The notes under the pieces: generated by a model
What the model was told of the DNA's origin: nothing
Databases searched by the model: none
Seen by the model: the letters and a program-made list of their open reading frames with translations, nothing else
NCBI GenBank assembly: GCA_040954595.2
Contig: CM082594.2
Location: 7,998,001 to 8,062,000 of the forward strand
Reading direction: 5' to 3'
DNA length: 64,000 nucleotides
DNA from: Balanoglossus misakiensis
Lineage: Eukaryota; Hemichordata
Made by a program: the position numbers and the translations under genes
In this document: positions 1 through 11,900 of the stretch, piece by piece
Numbering within the stretch: position 1 is the first letter of the stretch
How the letters are laid out: each line of letters begins with the position of its first letter

Positions 1-26
1 TGTAGAATGCATTTTAGCGAGGCCAT
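1..26 (-). CDS. Partial: first 8 codons of a tandem paralogue of the 478-1543 gene
   Basis: The minus strand starting at 26 reads MASLKCIL and then leaves the window. The complete gene at 478-1543 starts MASPKCIL, so the two signal-peptide starts match at 7 of 8 residues. The 5' flanking DNA of the two starts (27-165 and 1544-1690) is also clearly alignable. Seen: start codon, matching N-terminus, matching flank. Inferred: a second family member continues to the left of the window and was produced by tandem duplication. Whether that copy is intact cannot be judged from 26 bases. Confidence 0.65.
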
Positions 27-165
27 TTTGTCAGTTGTAAACTTGTGTACACTGCCGATGACGCAGTATTTGTGCTATCGCCAAAACATTTAATAATTAA
101 CCTATAGGTGATGTTGTCCGTGCGAAGTACAGTTCGCGTGTCTTGGGGGTCTGGTGGGTATGGCT
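27..165. repeat. Duplicated 5' flank, copy 1 (pairs with 1544-1690)
   Basis: The stretch beginning with a GTTGTAAAC core and running through GTTGTCC, GCGAAGT and CAGTTC matches 1544-1690 in the same order and orientation, with many substitutions and small indels. It is the upstream DNA of the edge-truncated paralogue and marks the duplication unit as about 1.5 kb. Confidence 0.6.
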
Positions 166-477
166 GTATCTTAAACTTAGTATGCCAAAAAGTGTTTTCT
201 AATATAAAAGAAATTTATTTGCGAAAATTGAAATTATGAATATCGAATTTCAAACCGGCGAGGTTTCTTTTTGCTAAAGTATACATGTGAAAAGTGTTGT
301 AAAGTTTCTGTATCGTAAAAAAACTCAACTGTTTCTGATGTTGATAAGAAAATGTGATTTTCTGATTTTCTCTGGAACATATTCATTTATTCGAGTTCGT
401 ACAGTATCTCCAGTTTCGTTGTCGCCTTGGGCCTGTAGAGAGTTTTAATATTCCAAGTTATGAATTCCACGACTGCT
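166..477. other. Intergenic / 3' flank
   Basis: This lies between the upstream flank of the truncated copy and the stop codon of the complete copy. A minus-strand AATAAA (plus 386-391) lies about 87 bases past the stop at 478 and is a plausible poly(A) signal. No other gene seen. Confidence 0.5.
386..391 (-). terminator. Candidate poly(A) signal AATAAA for the 478-1543 gene
   Basis: TTTATT on the plus strand equals AATAAA on the minus strand, 87 bases downstream of the stop codon. This is a motif match only. Confidence 0.4.
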
Positions 478-610
478 TTATGTCTTCAAGGCGTTGTATC
501 TGAACTGGCGTTTATTGTACCAGGTCTTGATCCCAAACACAAAAACTACCACCGTCACTATGACAGCAAAGAGCGTCACGGCACATATGAATATCAGCAG
601 CCATTGTCTG

Positions 611-641
<31 letters not shown>

Positions 642-1543
642 GTGATCATTGTTTGAAACTACGAAAAAAGTCACCTGTACTTGTGTGGGATTGAAATTAA
701 ACTATTTTTGTTCATAGAGGGTCAGAAAACCAGACGACTTCCGACTTTTTAACAGAACAGCAATCTACTTACGGTAACCAATCGTCTTCATCATCCGTAA
801 CTGTGCCAGGTTGGGTCCCGTCAGATAATCTAAAATGAAAAGTACACAGAAAGGCAAAGAATTGTGCATTGGAGATTGAAAGGAGGTTGTGATGAACGAT
901 GACGAAGTTTTTCATGTCATTCTGGGGATTTTACTGATAATATATCTACAGTGCATCATCAACAATGATTCAATGAGGACCGTGACGTATTGTTCACAAA
1001 TGTTATTTAAGCTTTTGGAGAGAAAAATAACCACAACTTACGGTCGTCCACCTGTACAGCAATGGTAGCTTTTGACGTCATTGTAGCAACATTCTATGTT
1101 GTTTATTGGTTCGTATGGTTGTGGACATGACTGGATCGGCCAACCTTCAGGGCAGTCATAGGCGTATACTGACCGTAAATAAAGAAAATATTCTTTATTG
1201 GTGATTTTTATTCACGAAGGAGTTGACTATTTTTCCCCAGGAGATTATCAATCGCGGGGGATTCACCCATACACAAACATTGCGTGATCAGCTGACCCGA
1301 TCATAATATAATTTTTAAATATTAACTGTGTCAGTTACTGGTCGTAATGATTTATTAGTAGGCGTGGTTGTGACTAGGCGAAAACATGGCAGTTTTACCG
1401 TCCTACACTTGGCGCCCAGCGTACTCACACCGTCCGCCCAAGTTTACATGGTTGAAATATTAAGAAGCGTCTCTCTCACCTGAAACCAGAAAGCCAAGAA
1501 CTAACGTAGTCAGTATCGGCAAAATACATTTTGGCGAGGCCAT
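478..1543 (-). CDS. Small cysteine-rich single-pass membrane protein with signal peptide (4 exons, 125 aa)
   Basis: Coding exons, 5' to 3' on the minus strand: 1480-1543, 1042-1168, 773-829, 478-607. All junctions are GT-AG and the phases agree, giving 126 codons with stop. Residues 1-24 form a hydrophobic signal peptide. The short ectodomain has six cysteines (27, 36, 48, 49, 58, 59) in the pattern C-x8-C-x11-CC-x8-CC. A linker with an acidic DDEDD run (76-80) leads to one transmembrane helix at about 85-108 and a short basic cytoplasmic tail. The architecture recalls Shisa/CYYR1-like small adaptors, but the diagnostic CCGTC core is absent, so the family is left open. A truncated paralogue lies at the left edge. 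The last intron has an unusually pure poly-T tract before its acceptor. Function unknown; likely a cell-surface or secretory-pathway adaptor (inference). Confidence 0.75.
611..640. repeat. A30 homopolymer (T30 splice tract on minus strand)
   Basis: Thirty consecutive A on the plus strand. On the minus strand it is T30 immediately followed by CAG, the acceptor of the last exon of the 478-1543 gene, so it serves as the polypyrimidine tract. Confidence 0.9.
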
Positions 1544-1690
1544 TTTGTCGGTTGTAAACCTATGTACATTTATCGATGAGGCGACGCAGGACTTGTGCCT
1601 AAATATTAATCATTAAACTCGATGGTGTTGTCCTGGCGAAGTCCAGTTCAAGTGTCACAGGTGCGATACCGGGAGCACGACCCTCTATAG
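1544..1690. repeat. Duplicated 5' flank, copy 2 (pairs with 27-165)
   Basis: This is the upstream region of the complete small membrane-protein gene. It is alignable with 27-165 from just 5' of the start codon for roughly 130-140 bases, and similarity fades after that. It probably holds the shared 5'UTR/core promoter of the duplicated pair. Confidence 0.6.
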
Positions 1691-3815
1691 AGTCTATGGT
1701 GGGGCGGGGGTTGTTTCTGAGCACAAACTTTCCTGGTAGACAGTGATTAAAATACCCCACATTGTTATAAATTTTCACTTGTCCTTCTAAAGAAAACATT
1801 CAAACAAAAGATCAATATTCACGACTCACTGATTTGCATATTGTTCCAACACACCTGCGTGCTGATATATAACTGGTGCACGTGGCCATTGGTTGGTGCC
1901 CATTGGTTGAAGACGACCAAATATAATTGTCGTTAGTATCAATTGTTTCTCGGACCTGGTAGTTGTGTACCTTGTAATGTTTATTGGACTTGGTTTACTA
2001 CGGGATGTTGGCTCTTTCTAACTCACTTTTCTTTCTTTCAACAATACCCGTCTAAGTATTCAAAATTAAAAGAATAAAACTGTTAAAATTGTGTAGGTGC
2101 TGCTTGATTATCTCAGGAAAAAAATCTGAAGGCCTTGATGAGTTTTGCTAAGATATTTTCTCATGAAAACACTGTTGTCATTTTGGTATATACCGAAGAT
2201 TTTCCAGTACGTCTGATGAGCACGTGACTGTAGCACTGTACGGGGTTGTGACCGGAATTAGGGTCATATGTCGAGATTTGTGTTAAGGTCACCACTACTA
2301 CAATGCATGGCCACGGCTTGTTAGTTATACGTTGTACTACCAATTGTCGAAATGTCTTGTTGAAAGTCGAGCGGGTAGTGCGGTTCACAAAGGAGAGAGT
2401 AATTGCATAACCCGGCGAACAAACAGTGTCTGTAGTATCTCTGCAGCTCCGGGCGTCACAACCGCTGTTTGTGAGTACATTTGCTTGCTAAGGTTTAAAC
2501 CTTGAGGTTGGATATATATATATGAGGTAAGTGTTGTGACTTTGCGGGATTAGATGATTGTATAGTGTCTTGCGTGAACTGCATGCCGCGCCTGCAGTTT
2601 ACAATGAATAGAAAAGAGCTTGTAAAAAAGGGTGTTTACTATTTGATCACACGAGGCTCGTTGCACTGTGTAAACACGGTAATGATCCGAGTACCACATA
2701 CATACAGCTACCAATTATACTCCGAATTTCAGATAACTACATTGGGTAATTGTCGTCGGAATGACATTTGGGTGTGACCATGGTGGCCCCGCTTGCCGTA
2801 CATTGGCCTTGACCGCTAAGCTATCACAGGTTTAGCTTCACGAGTATGCCGAAAGTGCCCGTCGGCTCAGCCTAAGCCGCACACTCTCGCCATACTCTCG
2901 CCATATAGGGCTCCCACACGGCTTCTATTTGTTATAGCGCATGTTCGAGGTATGCCAAGCGTAGTCCTGTACCTCTGCACTGCTTGTATGTGTACTGATC
3001 GTTTTTGCTGACTCACGGACAATACGACAGGCCCATCCAACGTGTGTCATTACTGTGATGTATTTTGGCTTGGTTTCAGGTGTTTATGGTCACTTTGTTT
3101 CCATCAAACGTGAGCTTAGCGACCTGAAGATTTATGTTCTGCATTGGCACCTTTACCCCGCATTCACTATAATGTAGACGGTGTCATAATATACTTTTAC
3201 AGTCGTTATGAATATATCAAGCAGGCGATTTGGTTAGATTAGCTCTGAACAAGCTGTTCTTCTTTTTTGATAACTGTACATTTTGCAAAACTCATTTCGG
3301 TCACGTTTGAAGTGCAGTGCATGGTTTGTCCTCAGTAGTCTGGTCTAAACACTTCGTAGGAAGGATTGTTCTTTTCGGATATTGCCTGCCACTACTCGCA
3401 CGTTCATGCCATTCACGTTATCAATACTCAACTTGCTTTGAATTCAGGATATAATAGGTTGCAAACTATCATGCTGCCGTCACAACTAAAATAGGTTTTA
3501 TTGTTCTTCCACCAATGAGAGTGGGAAAATATCATTATCATCATCATTATTATTATCTTTATTCAGGCTATATGCCCACATAATAAAATAAATGCACCAC
3601 ATACAGTAAGTGGTTTACTAAAACCATTTATAATTAGTTTAATTAAATATTTATTAAGGAGTTGATTCGTTTGTCTGTGGCATTTGAGACACGCGTTCAC
3701 TACGAATGGTTCATTGATGCGAAGGGATCGGGTTTTCATTACAGAGATACGTGACGCCGGTAACGAAACTGAAATCAGTCACTGAAATATTCTACCAACC
3801 GCCAACTTCGCAACT
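1691..3815. other. Intergenic; divergent upstream regions of two genes
   Basis: About 2.1 kb between the start of the minus-strand small membrane gene and the start of the plus-strand SLC1 gene, presumably holding both promoters. A TATATATATA stretch lies near 2513-2523, and an AT-rich ATC/ATT run near 3530-3560. The short open stretches here have no recognisable domain, signal peptide or splice logic and were not called. Confidence 0.5.
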
Positions 3816-5555
3816 ATGGTGGACGTGGAGTGTTCAAGATCGTGCTGGACGGAGTGGTTCGCCAACAACCTCCTGTTGATTCTTACTATGATCGGCGTGG
3901 TCATCGGCTTTGTTGTCGCCTTCACAGTCCAGGTATGTATATATATACGCTGTGCAACTTTCAGTTTTGCCTTACAGTGTTTTTGTTCATAAACGGTGGA
4001 GAGAGAACATTGGTAAACGATTTGATGATAACCCCGGTAACTCTTGACTGCACTGATAGTATAGCACGAGAACCCCAGGTAAAATAGATGCGGCATCCTG
4101 GTAACCACCAATTCGCTCATGTTTTTTCTCTCCTGAAACACCGACAGCCACACAACCCCTCCATAGACGCCATAATATGGATCGGAATGCCTGGCGAGCT
4201 CTTTCTGCGCGGTCTTCAGTTGCTGATCATTCCTCTTGTCGTTTCCAGCGTCATCACAGGTGGGTTTAGGTTCTGTCTGAACTTTGAACTCGAGATGGCA
4301 ACTACCCAACTTGTACTTTTTCTCTCGTTGTTGTGTGTCGTTACTGACCCGTGTCTGTAACCCCTAACATTCTTTGTCGGGTTGTCAAATCAGCTGACTT
4401 GCTTACAACAACACATTCCTCGTCATGTGACGTTATCTTGGCACTTCTGTTGGCAATGGAAAAATATATGTTGTTTTATCAAAACGCCAGAGTTTTTTTT
4501 TTACCTCGTTTCGTAGATAAAGCACGACAAAACTGGGCGAATAAATAACATGGCTATAAAAAATATAAATGGATGTATAATACTGTGGCCACAGCTTCTG
4601 GCGTTCATAACGCTCGTAAATTTCGTTTGTAATTTGCGAGCTTCTTTTCTTTTGACGTTTTATGCATTCTATCATAAAACGTCTTCTTCTCATAGCCGTG
4701 TTTTGTGATTTCCCCCTGTACTATGCTGGTCAGAATACGTTTTTCTTTCTATTGCTTTTCCACTCATTATAAAAGAATAGCCCTTTTATCGTTTATCGTC
4801 GTCTGGTCTTCCTTCAGCCACGGGGTCAATGCACATGGGTGCCAGCGGCAGGTTGGGCGTGGTTACAGTCATCTATATGTTCGCGGCTATGGTGGTTGCC
4901 GTGACAACAGGGCTCATTCTGGCCGTCGTTATTAAACCCGGTAGAAGTGGGGGAGGCAGCAGCTATGCAGAGTTGACACAATATGAGACCCAGGACACCT
5001 TTGCTGACTTGCTGAGGTACATTGCAGTGTGATATAGATTTCGTTGATTCACGTTCCTGCTTCACACATGCGTGTCACAACTCGTTTGGTATATTGCATT
5101 GTAACCCCACGAATATTTTCGAGTATTTAGTATTTTCTTTATCATATTATTTCAAGTTTCGACACGAAGGCAGTCCTAGATAATTAGCCGATAATTAACA
5201 ATTAAATGTTCAATTGAGAGAGATCGATCTTTATACTAGAACATACCTAATTATAAGTTTGAATTTAGGAAAACAAATGCGTGTCATCGATCTGTCTGTG
5301 CGTGCATGTGTGATTGATTGATTGATTGATTGATTATATGAAACTTACCTTTCAGAAACATCGTACCTAATAACATCATTGGTGCATGCATACAAGTGGT
5401 GAGTATGCAATTCTTTGGTTGCACCCGTACACCAATAATTGCGTTGTCGGTTCTACAATGCATTGCATACTTGCAGGCGACAACACTGGTTATCCTTTAT
5501 ATGTTTCAATTTACACTGTGTGACCACCACCACCACCACCACCACCACCACCACC

Positions 5556-5616
<61 letters not shown>

Positions 5617-7498
5617 TTTATGTATTTATGCATTTATTTTCACAAGGCATACACAGAGTATGATACAGCGGAAGTCATCGTAGAGGGCGCAAATGGTACC
5701 AACCTGACGACAACCGTTATTACTGGCAAGTCTGTTGGAATGTCGAACGGCACCAATTTATTAGGTGTGTTTTACAAAACAATTACATACTGTAGTTCTG
5801 TTTGTAACCGACGCTTTTTGCCATCAGAGAACCCCACTTGTCAAAATTACAGCCTCAGTGGTGAAGGCTGTATGGCATTTCGACACCTGGGACAAAATAA
5901 AATTCATTTAAATAAATCAATATCCAAGCTTATACTCGTGTTATGAATTCTCGCTTTGCAGGTATTGTGACGTTTTGTATCGCCCTTGGTTTGGCAATGA
6001 GCACGGACAGAGCCTCGACTAAGCCCTTACTTGCTGTCATGTTAGCTTTGAGAATTAGTGTATTTAAAATGTTCGCAGTTTACATCTGGTAAGTTATGTC
6101 ATAGAAAATATAATTTTATTTAAAAAGTTTAATTTCAGAAAAAAGGCATTTTGACGTAAAGCATACACGGTTGTCTCAAATATGTTTTCGTCATAGTTTC
6201 AAAAACAGGATCGGTCAGACGATGAAAATTGAACAAAATAAAATGATAGATTTTTTTAAATGTCATCTTGATAACTATAATGCATTTGAATCTGACGCAG
6301 GACACTTCCATTGGGTACAGCCAGTCTGATAGCAGCGTCGCTACTAAAGGTGGAAGACATGTACGGAATCTGGGAAAGTCTTGGTCTCTTCGCTGCCACA
6401 GTCATTATCGGTCTGGCATTGCATGAGTGTCTATGGATGCCGTTAGGATATTTTATCAGCACCAGGAATAATGCATTCCGTGTATATTACAAGACTGGCA
6501 AAGCTATTTTCACCGCCATTGTCTCAAGGAGCAGGTACGTTAGCGCCGGTATTTAGCTTCCATTTCGTTATATGTATACCCATAGGAACTCATGAGATAC
6601 GCCACCGTCTCTCTCTCTCTTTTTTCTTCCAGCGCTGCTACACTACCAGTCCTTTTTAAATCCTGTGAGTTCGGTTTGAAATTCCACAAAAAAGTATGCA
6701 GTTTTGTGCTGCCGATATCCATGTTTAAAGGGGATGGTTCGGCACTGTTCATAATCTGCAGTTGTTTATGGTTAGGACAGCGTGCCAGTATAGGCCTGAC
6801 GGGTGGACAGATTATTCTTATGGGGTAAGTATTCACTATAGCAGTCATGGTATATTATACAGGCGGTTGAATATGAACCAGATTTCTATCTTAGACAAAA
6901 TCTCAAATAGAAATGCAGCAAACTCGCACGCACAGGTCATATCCTGCCATGATCATGTGGTTACTAATACTATGAAACACGTGTGTTCTTGTTTACAGGG
7001 TATTAACGGTGATTCTGACGTTCTGTCTACCCTCCGTGCCGAGCGCTAGTCTGGTTGGGATCGTGCTGATATGCAGCGCAGCCGGGGTCCCTGCTGATGA
7101 GGTGGGACTTCTGATATCAATGGAATGGCTTTTGTAAGTCAAATCGTCTTTGCACGGAAGTAAATCTCGCGTTTTAAAAAATCTGAATCAGTTTCTTAAT
7201 GAATTTAAAATAGATCTGCTGTGATCTAGTGATCTGCAATTTTCTCAAGATATCTTTGTGGCTTTTTGTTTGCAGAGATGCTCTGCGTACTATGGTCAAT
7301 GTTTCCAGTCACGGCATATGTTGCGGAATCGGCAATCACTATATGAAGGATGCGTACTTCGACGATGAAGATGAGTTGGGTTACGGCGACAGAAACGGAC
7401 ACCAGTCTGGGAAGAGTCTAACCAACGACGAGCGATGCGCAGAAAATAACAAGCTGGTGGATGAGAACGAGAAATTAGGCGAAGAAACCCAATTTTAA
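3816..7498 (+). CDS. SLC1-like: SLC1-family (EAAT-type) dicarboxylate/amino-acid:cation symporter, divergent ion sites (10 exons, 499 aa)
   Basis: Exons: 3816-3932, 4148-4259, 4818-5016, 5356-5398, 5647-5764, 5962-6088, 6301-6534, 6633-6824, 6999-7133, 7276-7498; all phases agree. Family landmarks occur in order: an N-terminal TM with NLLLILT; PGELFLRGLQLLIIPLVVSS (TM2); MGASGRLG; an extracellular loop with two N-x-T sites before TM4; an HP1-like SRSSAATLP; a TM7 motif region; an HP2 region; and the TM8 helix LLDALRTMVNV. Known members co-transport glutamate/aspartate with sodium and a proton in the plasma membrane. The arginine and aspartate of TM8 that bind the acidic substrate are kept (DALRT). 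Oddities: the TM7 NMDGT motif reads KGDGS with one residue fewer before it, and the TM8 NxxGD motif reads NVSSH, losing the Na1-site aspartate. The acidic C-terminal tail has no family match. It could be a transporter with altered coupling or a channel-like paralogue (inference). Confidence 0.88.
5311..5335. repeat. (TGAT)n microsatellite
   Basis: About six perfect TGAT units within intron 3 of the SLC1-like gene, just upstream of its 43-base exon 4. Confidence 0.9.
5523..5616. repeat. Compound (ACC)n(AAC)n microsatellite
   Basis: About 16 ACC units pass directly into about 15 AAC units within intron 4 of the SLC1-like gene. The repeat ends only 30 bases before the exon 5 acceptor at 5646. 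Spurious His/Gln- or Thr/Asn-run open frames arise from it. Confidence 0.95.
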
Positions 7499-8989
7499 GT
7501 GTTTGAAACAACATCATCCAACCACCTGTACTTCTCAAGCCACTTTGTTTCATAGTCTCGCGCTGTTCTCGCGAAAAACGAGGTCTCGTCGGCCATATGC
7601 GCCTAAGGCTTATTGCTCAGGATCATTTGTAACTGCTGGAGCTCATTGGGCAACTACAGAAATCATGTTTAAAATGTGTTAAATTTTAGTTACTAAGCGG
7701 TACATTTCAATCTTTTAAGAGGACCAAATTTGTAATGAACTTTTAGCATCTATTTCCCCCAAAATATCATAAATGACAAAGTTTCTTTCTATTTTCTATT
7801 ATAATAGTATACATTTTAAGCAATGCAAACTTTATTGGGGTTGACGTGCCATATCGTAGCGACGTGTTCGTTTAGTACTGTAAATGCAAATTTCAAAACA
7901 TTTTTATAGTTACTTTTTAAAACGACAACGTTTTTGTTACAGTAACCATTTATTTTTGCGATGGTTGATACAGAAGCGTCAGATTTGTGTCGTTTTCTCT
8001 GCCGATACGGACATATTGTCCAATTCTCGATTATTATAAGCTGCCAATTGGCGGCCATATTCCTGTATTGTTTGTTTGTTGGTATAAAATCTCACATCTC
8101 TTAGGAGGACAGTGTGTTGGGATGACCCGCGTAGATGACAATCATATCAGTGTATATAAGGGAAGATATACAACTGCTTTCACTCAAAAATTATTTTTAA
8201 TCAGAACAGTATACATGATCTCAGGGTGTGACTTATGAACACAATTAATTACATCACGTTGAGTATACATGTATTTGTAAAACAATGCAAGAGCAATCCG
8301 CCATCGGGATTAAAGTTGTCTGAAATAATCTGTATGTACTGTTAGATCACTTTTGCAGTTTTACCTACAGTTTTGTTTAAATTCTTATTAATTTTATTAC
8401 CAATGACAGCTCTGTCATGATTAAAAATTGATTTAATGGTGAAATCCTGACTTGTATAGACTATGTCTACCCTTTATCCTCCTATCATATTGTGTGGGTT
8501 TCTATAAGCAGTTACTGCAGCTACCCTCATCATTGAGTTTCCGGCTTTTGTTCCCTGAGTTCACGCACTCTGAGTTCACTTCTATGTTTGACATGTTCTC
8601 ATTTCTCTTTCTGCGCATGTGCACATTCACGCCCCAAACTTTGGACGGTGCGAAATATACCAAGAGGGGAAACACCGGCTCCCATAATAATATGTGACTA
8701 TGGACCGACGTGCGAGGTTATCGTAGCTAGAATGCTCGGGTCTGACATGTTGTGTGAACATATCCGTCACATGCCGAAATTCGCGAGTGTCGCCGTACCA
8801 GTCCGCACCAGTTGCTTGGCTACGTCATCACGGTCGCGTTCGGACGTCAATAAGGTGACGACCATTCCGCAGTTATAAAGTTTGGAGACGAGTTGTATTA
8901 CATCGTTCAAGCGCTCGTGGGTTCTAATTCATATGAACAATATGACCAGGACACCAGAATAGTGAGAGTATTCGCTGGCGAAAACCAAC
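7499..8989. other. Intergenic: SLC1 3' flank and upstream region of the EMI-EGF receptor gene
   Basis: About 1.5 kb, AT-rich, with no recognisable coding exon on either strand. It should hold the SLC1 3'UTR (no AATAAA close to the stop was noticed) and the promoter/5'UTR of the gene starting at 8990. Confidence 0.5.
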
Positions 8990-11900
8990 ATGAACAATTT
9001 GTGGCTACTATTTAACCTGGTTGCTCTGTATTGCATTTTTACGCGGACAGGCAACGCCGCTGTGGGCGAGACGACAGGACAGTGTCCGTACAAGGTCAGG
9101 TAAGTAGTTATTAAAGTGAGCTTTCGTCGTATGTAAGTCAGTGACTCAGCTGGGTGGTTGAGCTTTTCTCGATTTGGTCATTCAACCGAACGTTACAGTT
9201 GGTTTCTTTTTAGCAATCAGCTGGTCAGTGTTACGGAACTGTACGCGGAAGAAGGGGGCGTGGTCTTTTGTTATTGAGCAAGAACAATGGCACCGTACCA
9301 GTAATAGAACAATGAGTTTTGTAATGTAGATCTGTCAAATTTATCAGTGAATGAATGAATGAATGAATGAATGAATGAATGAATGAATGAATGAATGAAT
9401 GAATGAATGAATGAATGAATGAATGAAGATGATGATGATGATGATGATGTGATGATGATGATGATATCATTTTAATAATGTCTTCACAGCGTTACCAAGT
9501 ACTATGTTACATCTCTTGTTGGAAGTCGGGAAGTTGTCTACTACACCAGGTGCTGGTCATGGGATTTACGTTGTACAAGAAAAAGGTATTTATTTATTTA
9601 TTTGTGCCACTTCTAACCATTGCAGTCAGGTTATAATCTGAATATCCAGAGCTTGGTAATTGTAATTAACTGACACCTTTGTTTGTTGATTTCAGGACTG
9701 AAACCTACACTGTCTATAAGAGGGTTTCTGTCTTATCCGAGGAAACTCGTTATCGTCCTTGCCCAGGTATTGACCTTTTTATCAGTTTTGTGAGAATTTC
9801 TATGATGTGTATCAAGACATGCTTGCTTTGATTATATTTGGCAAGCCCTGAAATTGCATTCGTGAAGGTTACCGATTGAATATTGACCTAGTAGTTGTCC
9901 GTAAATCTAACTATGCTTTTTCCACATCAAGGTGTTAATGCCATGGTATTTTTTCTTTCGCAGAAATTGTCACTGAGTGTCCGTTTACTGATTGCACAAA
10001 CCAGTGTGACAAGTGTGCACCAGACAATACAGATAGTTGTATTCAGCCGACAGGTATCTGTCTTTGTAAGCCTGGTTGGCGTGGCAACTCTTGTAATGAA
10101 AGTATGTACTTTATCATTATAATTTAGATTTAGCGGTTTTGATTCTTACATGTTTGTCTGTTGATGTGCATGGCTTCAAACAGGAATCCGATGGAAAAGA
10201 ACGATGGAAGACCATTTGACCTTGTTTTGACCATTATTGAACTTTAACTTTTTGTAAATAAAAAATGAATTATGTACTGACAGGCCTCACCCAGCTCTCT
10301 CATTTCCTCTTTCATTTCAGCATGTGATCCCGGTTTCTATGGCAGTTTCTGTACAAATCAGTGTCTATGCAATTCCAATGGCACTGTGTCCTGTAACCCT
10401 ATGACTGGCGTTTGTAACTGTAAGCCGGGATGGATGGAACCCTACTGTCATGAAGGTAGGCCTGACCTTTGCCTTTTGACCTTCGATTGTGTTGAAGGAC
10501 AATTACCAAGAAATGATTGGTCAGCATTTCCTGTTCTGGCTTTTAGTTGAGTCACTGTGTGGGTGTTCTTGTTTGAACTTTTTGACACCAACCTTCACTG
10601 GAATCGTTTGGAATGATCGAATTACTCACAAAAGCAGAGAGTTCAGTAGACACTACCAAAAATAACATGTATGTTAATTAGGAAACTTATTAGGCCAATT
10701 ATTTGTCTTCTTTCTCCTCAAGAATTTCAAACAGAACCACCTTATTATGTGGGAAACACTACAGTTACTATTGGTCTTACAGAAGCACCGTCACAATCAC
10801 CACTGTATACCACTATCAATGAATCAACGCCTATAACACCGTTACAAGTGGGAAAGGAAGAAACTGGCTTCAGTTACAGCGATCCTGGTGTAATGGCTGG
10901 GTTTATAATCATTATACTTGTGGTTGTCTCAGCAATTATTGCTGTCATTGTTGTTGTGACAATCTACAAACGAAGACATGATGCCAAAAAAGTGTAAGTG
11001 TTATTGCAAGGGTCATGCCTTCTATAAAGATATTGCAGAACCAGACACTATGGGCCCCCTGTATAGAAAACTTGTTTCTTTCACTTGGTTAGGACCTAGT
11101 AAATTCCATAACACCTTGAGTGTATCTGTTATACAGAGTGAAAATAAACATATAAATGACAATTATTTAATCTCATTTTCCAGACATACTAATAACCAGA
11201 CTGATGAGGAGGAGGTGGAAATGGCACGTTTGCAAAGTGAGAACACTAATGGTCAAGGTAATTCGAGAATATTGTATCCTAGTACATTACTACAGACATG
11301 TGACACATTCTGAATTTTCCACAGTCTACCATAAAGCCCATGCATGTCATCTCAAACATATAGAAATTGACTGTAACTCTCCTGTTGGGTTTCACAACTT
11401 GGGTGCATGCAGATATCACTATCCCTTGGTCATAAATCTTTGGCGATGTCCTTGTGTTTTCTGAGGGTTTATTTGGATCTCTCAATGCAGTGATAGGGGT
11501 TGAAGGGCATGAGTGTGCAATTAAAACTGATAGCTTCTTTAATGAAACCTTCTGCATTCCATGATTGATAGAGTTGTAAATTCAGAGAGCTATATGTTCC
11601 CTGGGATGGCCATCATCATTTTCCAAATTCTCTGATGTACAAATGTACATGTCATGTATTCGCAGATACCACTGACAATGCACATGTATACAGTGATATC
11701 ACACCGAGAAATAATGTCTACACAGACGTTGTCACTCAGTTGTCCACAAGTCTGGCCAGTCTGCGCAGCCGCGAAACGTGCAGCAGCGACCACGTGGGCG
11801 AAACAAAGAGTAGCCGGGGGAACCTGTATGTTGATTTGAAATCCAGCGATTGTGAGGACGAGGATGAGGGAAAATCTGGAGCAGGAGGCGACGCGGCAAG

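Noticed and set aside
460-694. Plus-strand ORFs ending in poly-lysine
   Set aside because: They read through A30, which is the antisense of the splice tract of a well-supported minus-strand gene.
3779-4309. 176-codon minus-strand ORF
   Set aside because: It overlaps exons 1-2 of the SLC1-like gene in antisense and has no recognisable features.
5396-5683. His/Gln-rich or Thr/Asn-rich small ORFs
   Set aside because: They are translations of the intronic (ACC)n(AAC)n microsatellite.
9231-9470. Minus-strand ORF of repeated FIHS units
   Set aside because: Translation of the (GAAT)n(GAT)n microsatellite in an intron.
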